Assembly: GCA_947176515.1 (NCBI GenBank)
Contig: CAMWQZ010000060.1
Coordinates: forward strand, 1-6,822
Reading direction: 5' to 3'
Length of the DNA stretch: 6,822 nt
DNA from: an uncultured Bacteroidales bacterium
GTDB taxonomy: Bacteria > Bacteroidota > Bacteroidia > Bacteroidales > Muribaculaceae
How positions within the stretch are numbered: position 1 is the stretch's first letter; each line of letters begins with the position of its first letter. Below, one piece after another: positions 6,244-6,822 of the stretch. The position numbers were made by a program, and so were the translations under genes. Below the pieces are notes generated by a model. That model had not been told where the DNA came from. It saw nothing but the letters and a program-made list of their open reading frames with translations, and did no database searches.

Positions 6244-6821
6244 TTAGGCCTTTTTACTTTTGAAGCATCGGCCGCTTCCTCTTCAACCTCGATGGCGATT
6301 TCAGAGTCTGAGAGGTTAAGCAGGGCGCGGTCTGTCGCTTTTGTTGAGTCATGCGATATGACAAGCAACGACAGTTTGCACCTCACTTGCAACGCCACAA
6401 GCCTTTTCATTACATAAGCCACCGACGCGTTGCGACCAAACGACAAGGCCGCGATGCGCGACACCGAGTCGATTACAAACGTTCTTATTGTCGTCGTGGC
6501 AACAATATCTTCAATCATTGAAATAACCACATCGGCGTAATCCCTTTTGTCGTCAGGCGATTCAAATGTCGGCATGCTGATTGAAAGATGCTCAGGTGCG
6601 TTCACCAGTTTTGCGGCATGGTCATAGATACGCTGCTCGCATGCCACATAGACAACTTCGCGTCTCGCTTTAGCGATATCCAGAGCAATATCAATAGCCA
6701 TACCCGTCTTGTCGGCCTCGCGAGGACTGTGAAGCAATGTCGTAGTCTTTTCTTTCCAGATGTTTTTATAGAGAAAAGCGGTTTTAGCTACTTTTTTGAA
6801 AAACTCAGATGCTGATATAAA
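6120..6821 (-). CDS. RecA/RadA-like P-loop ATPase with degenerate Walker A, N-terminus beyond window
   Basis: This minus-strand frame is open to the right edge. It shows 233 residues before the stop at 6120-6122. The visible part starts with FISASEFFKKVAKTAF and runs through KNIWKEKTTTLLHSPREADKTG, where a RecA-type Walker A would lie. K38 and T39 of the fragment are kept, but the Gly before Lys is Asp (D37). Strand and helix order then follow a RecA-like core: IALDIAKARREVVYVACEQ, a Walker B-like TIRTFVIDSVSRI, and LSLLVISHDSTKATDRALLNLSDSEIAIEV. This resembles RadA or RepA-type ATPases of Bacteroidetes, but I do not recognise the exact family. A TTG at 6735-6737 is not the real start because the conserved-looking frame continues upstream. 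The last 40 or so residues are antisense to the fprA 3' end and look non-native; a frameshift near 6251-6255 would end the gene at 6244. Confidence 0.65.
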   Translation of the reverse strand, partial: FISASEFFKKVAKTAFLYKNIWKEKTTTLLHSPREADKTGMAIDIALDIAKARREVVYVACEQRIYDHAAKLVNAPEHLSISMPTFESPDDKRDYADVVISMIEDIVATTTIRTFVIDSVSRIAALSFGRNASVAYVMKRLVALQVRCKLSLLVISHDSTKATDRALLNLSDSEIAIEVEEEAADASKVKRPNHFKASASDKARPRHLEIMSADGACLADTGSAIGVRPHASR

Positions 6822-6822
6822 T

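Noticed and set aside
6230..6255. Possible terminator between fprA and the ATPase (GCCT 6232-6235, AGGC 6246-6249, then T5)
   Set aside because: The stem is only 4 bp with a 10-base loop, too weak to call even though a T run follows.
6588..6815. 75-residue plus-strand ORF near the right edge
   Set aside because: It lies opposite the P-loop ATPase, whose core pattern is much more protein-like.
1..6822. tRNA, rRNA, CRISPR array, insertion sequence or attachment site
   Set aside because: No cloverleaf-like segment, spaced repeat array, transposase motif or terminal inverted repeat was seen on either strand.

Overview
The window looks like a contig edge from a gut-type Bacteroidales bacterium, most plausibly Muribaculaceae or a related family. 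This is an inference from gene content: a Bacteroidetes-style Wzi capsule protein, a lipocalin-like lipoprotein, a two-domain flavodiiron protein, A-rich leaders instead of clear Shine-Dalgarno sites, and a TAnnTTTG-like promoter box. No marker gene is present to fix the genus.

Bases 1-4917 hold five plus-strand genes separated by only 4, 4, 7 and 9 bases, so almost certainly one transcription unit. In order they are a Wzi-family outer-membrane capsule protein (5' end missing), a small lipocalin-like lipoprotein, a LegB-type NAD-dependent sugar-nucleotide 4,6-dehydratase, a CarB/PylC-like ATP-grasp ligase, and a NeuB/LegI nonulosonic acid synthase. Together they point to a surface polysaccharide or glycan containing a sialic-acid-like nine-carbon sugar. 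The dehydratase favours a legionaminic-type 6-deoxy sugar over plain Neu5Ac. The set is incomplete: no aminotransferase, hydrolysing epimerase, N-acetyltransferase or CMP-sugar synthetase is visible, and an ATP-grasp enzyme of unknown substrate sits in the middle.

Bases 4918-5049 are an AT-rich intergenic stretch with a promoter-like box, followed by a complete flavodiiron protein (fprA-like, 5050-6243) for O2 or NO reduction. This gene looks functionally separate from the glycan operon.

From the right edge, on the minus strand, runs the 3' part of a RecA/RadA-like P-loop ATPase with a degenerate Walker A motif. As read it overlaps the end of fprA by 124 bases. A one-base change in a T5 run would make it stop exactly next to fprA, which suggests a frameshift or sequence error.

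The first 55 bases are an exact copy of bases 170-224 in a different frame. This is most simply an assembly artefact at a contig end, so the start of the Wzi gene should not be trusted. No RNA genes, CRISPR arrays, insertion sequences or clear intrinsic terminators were seen.
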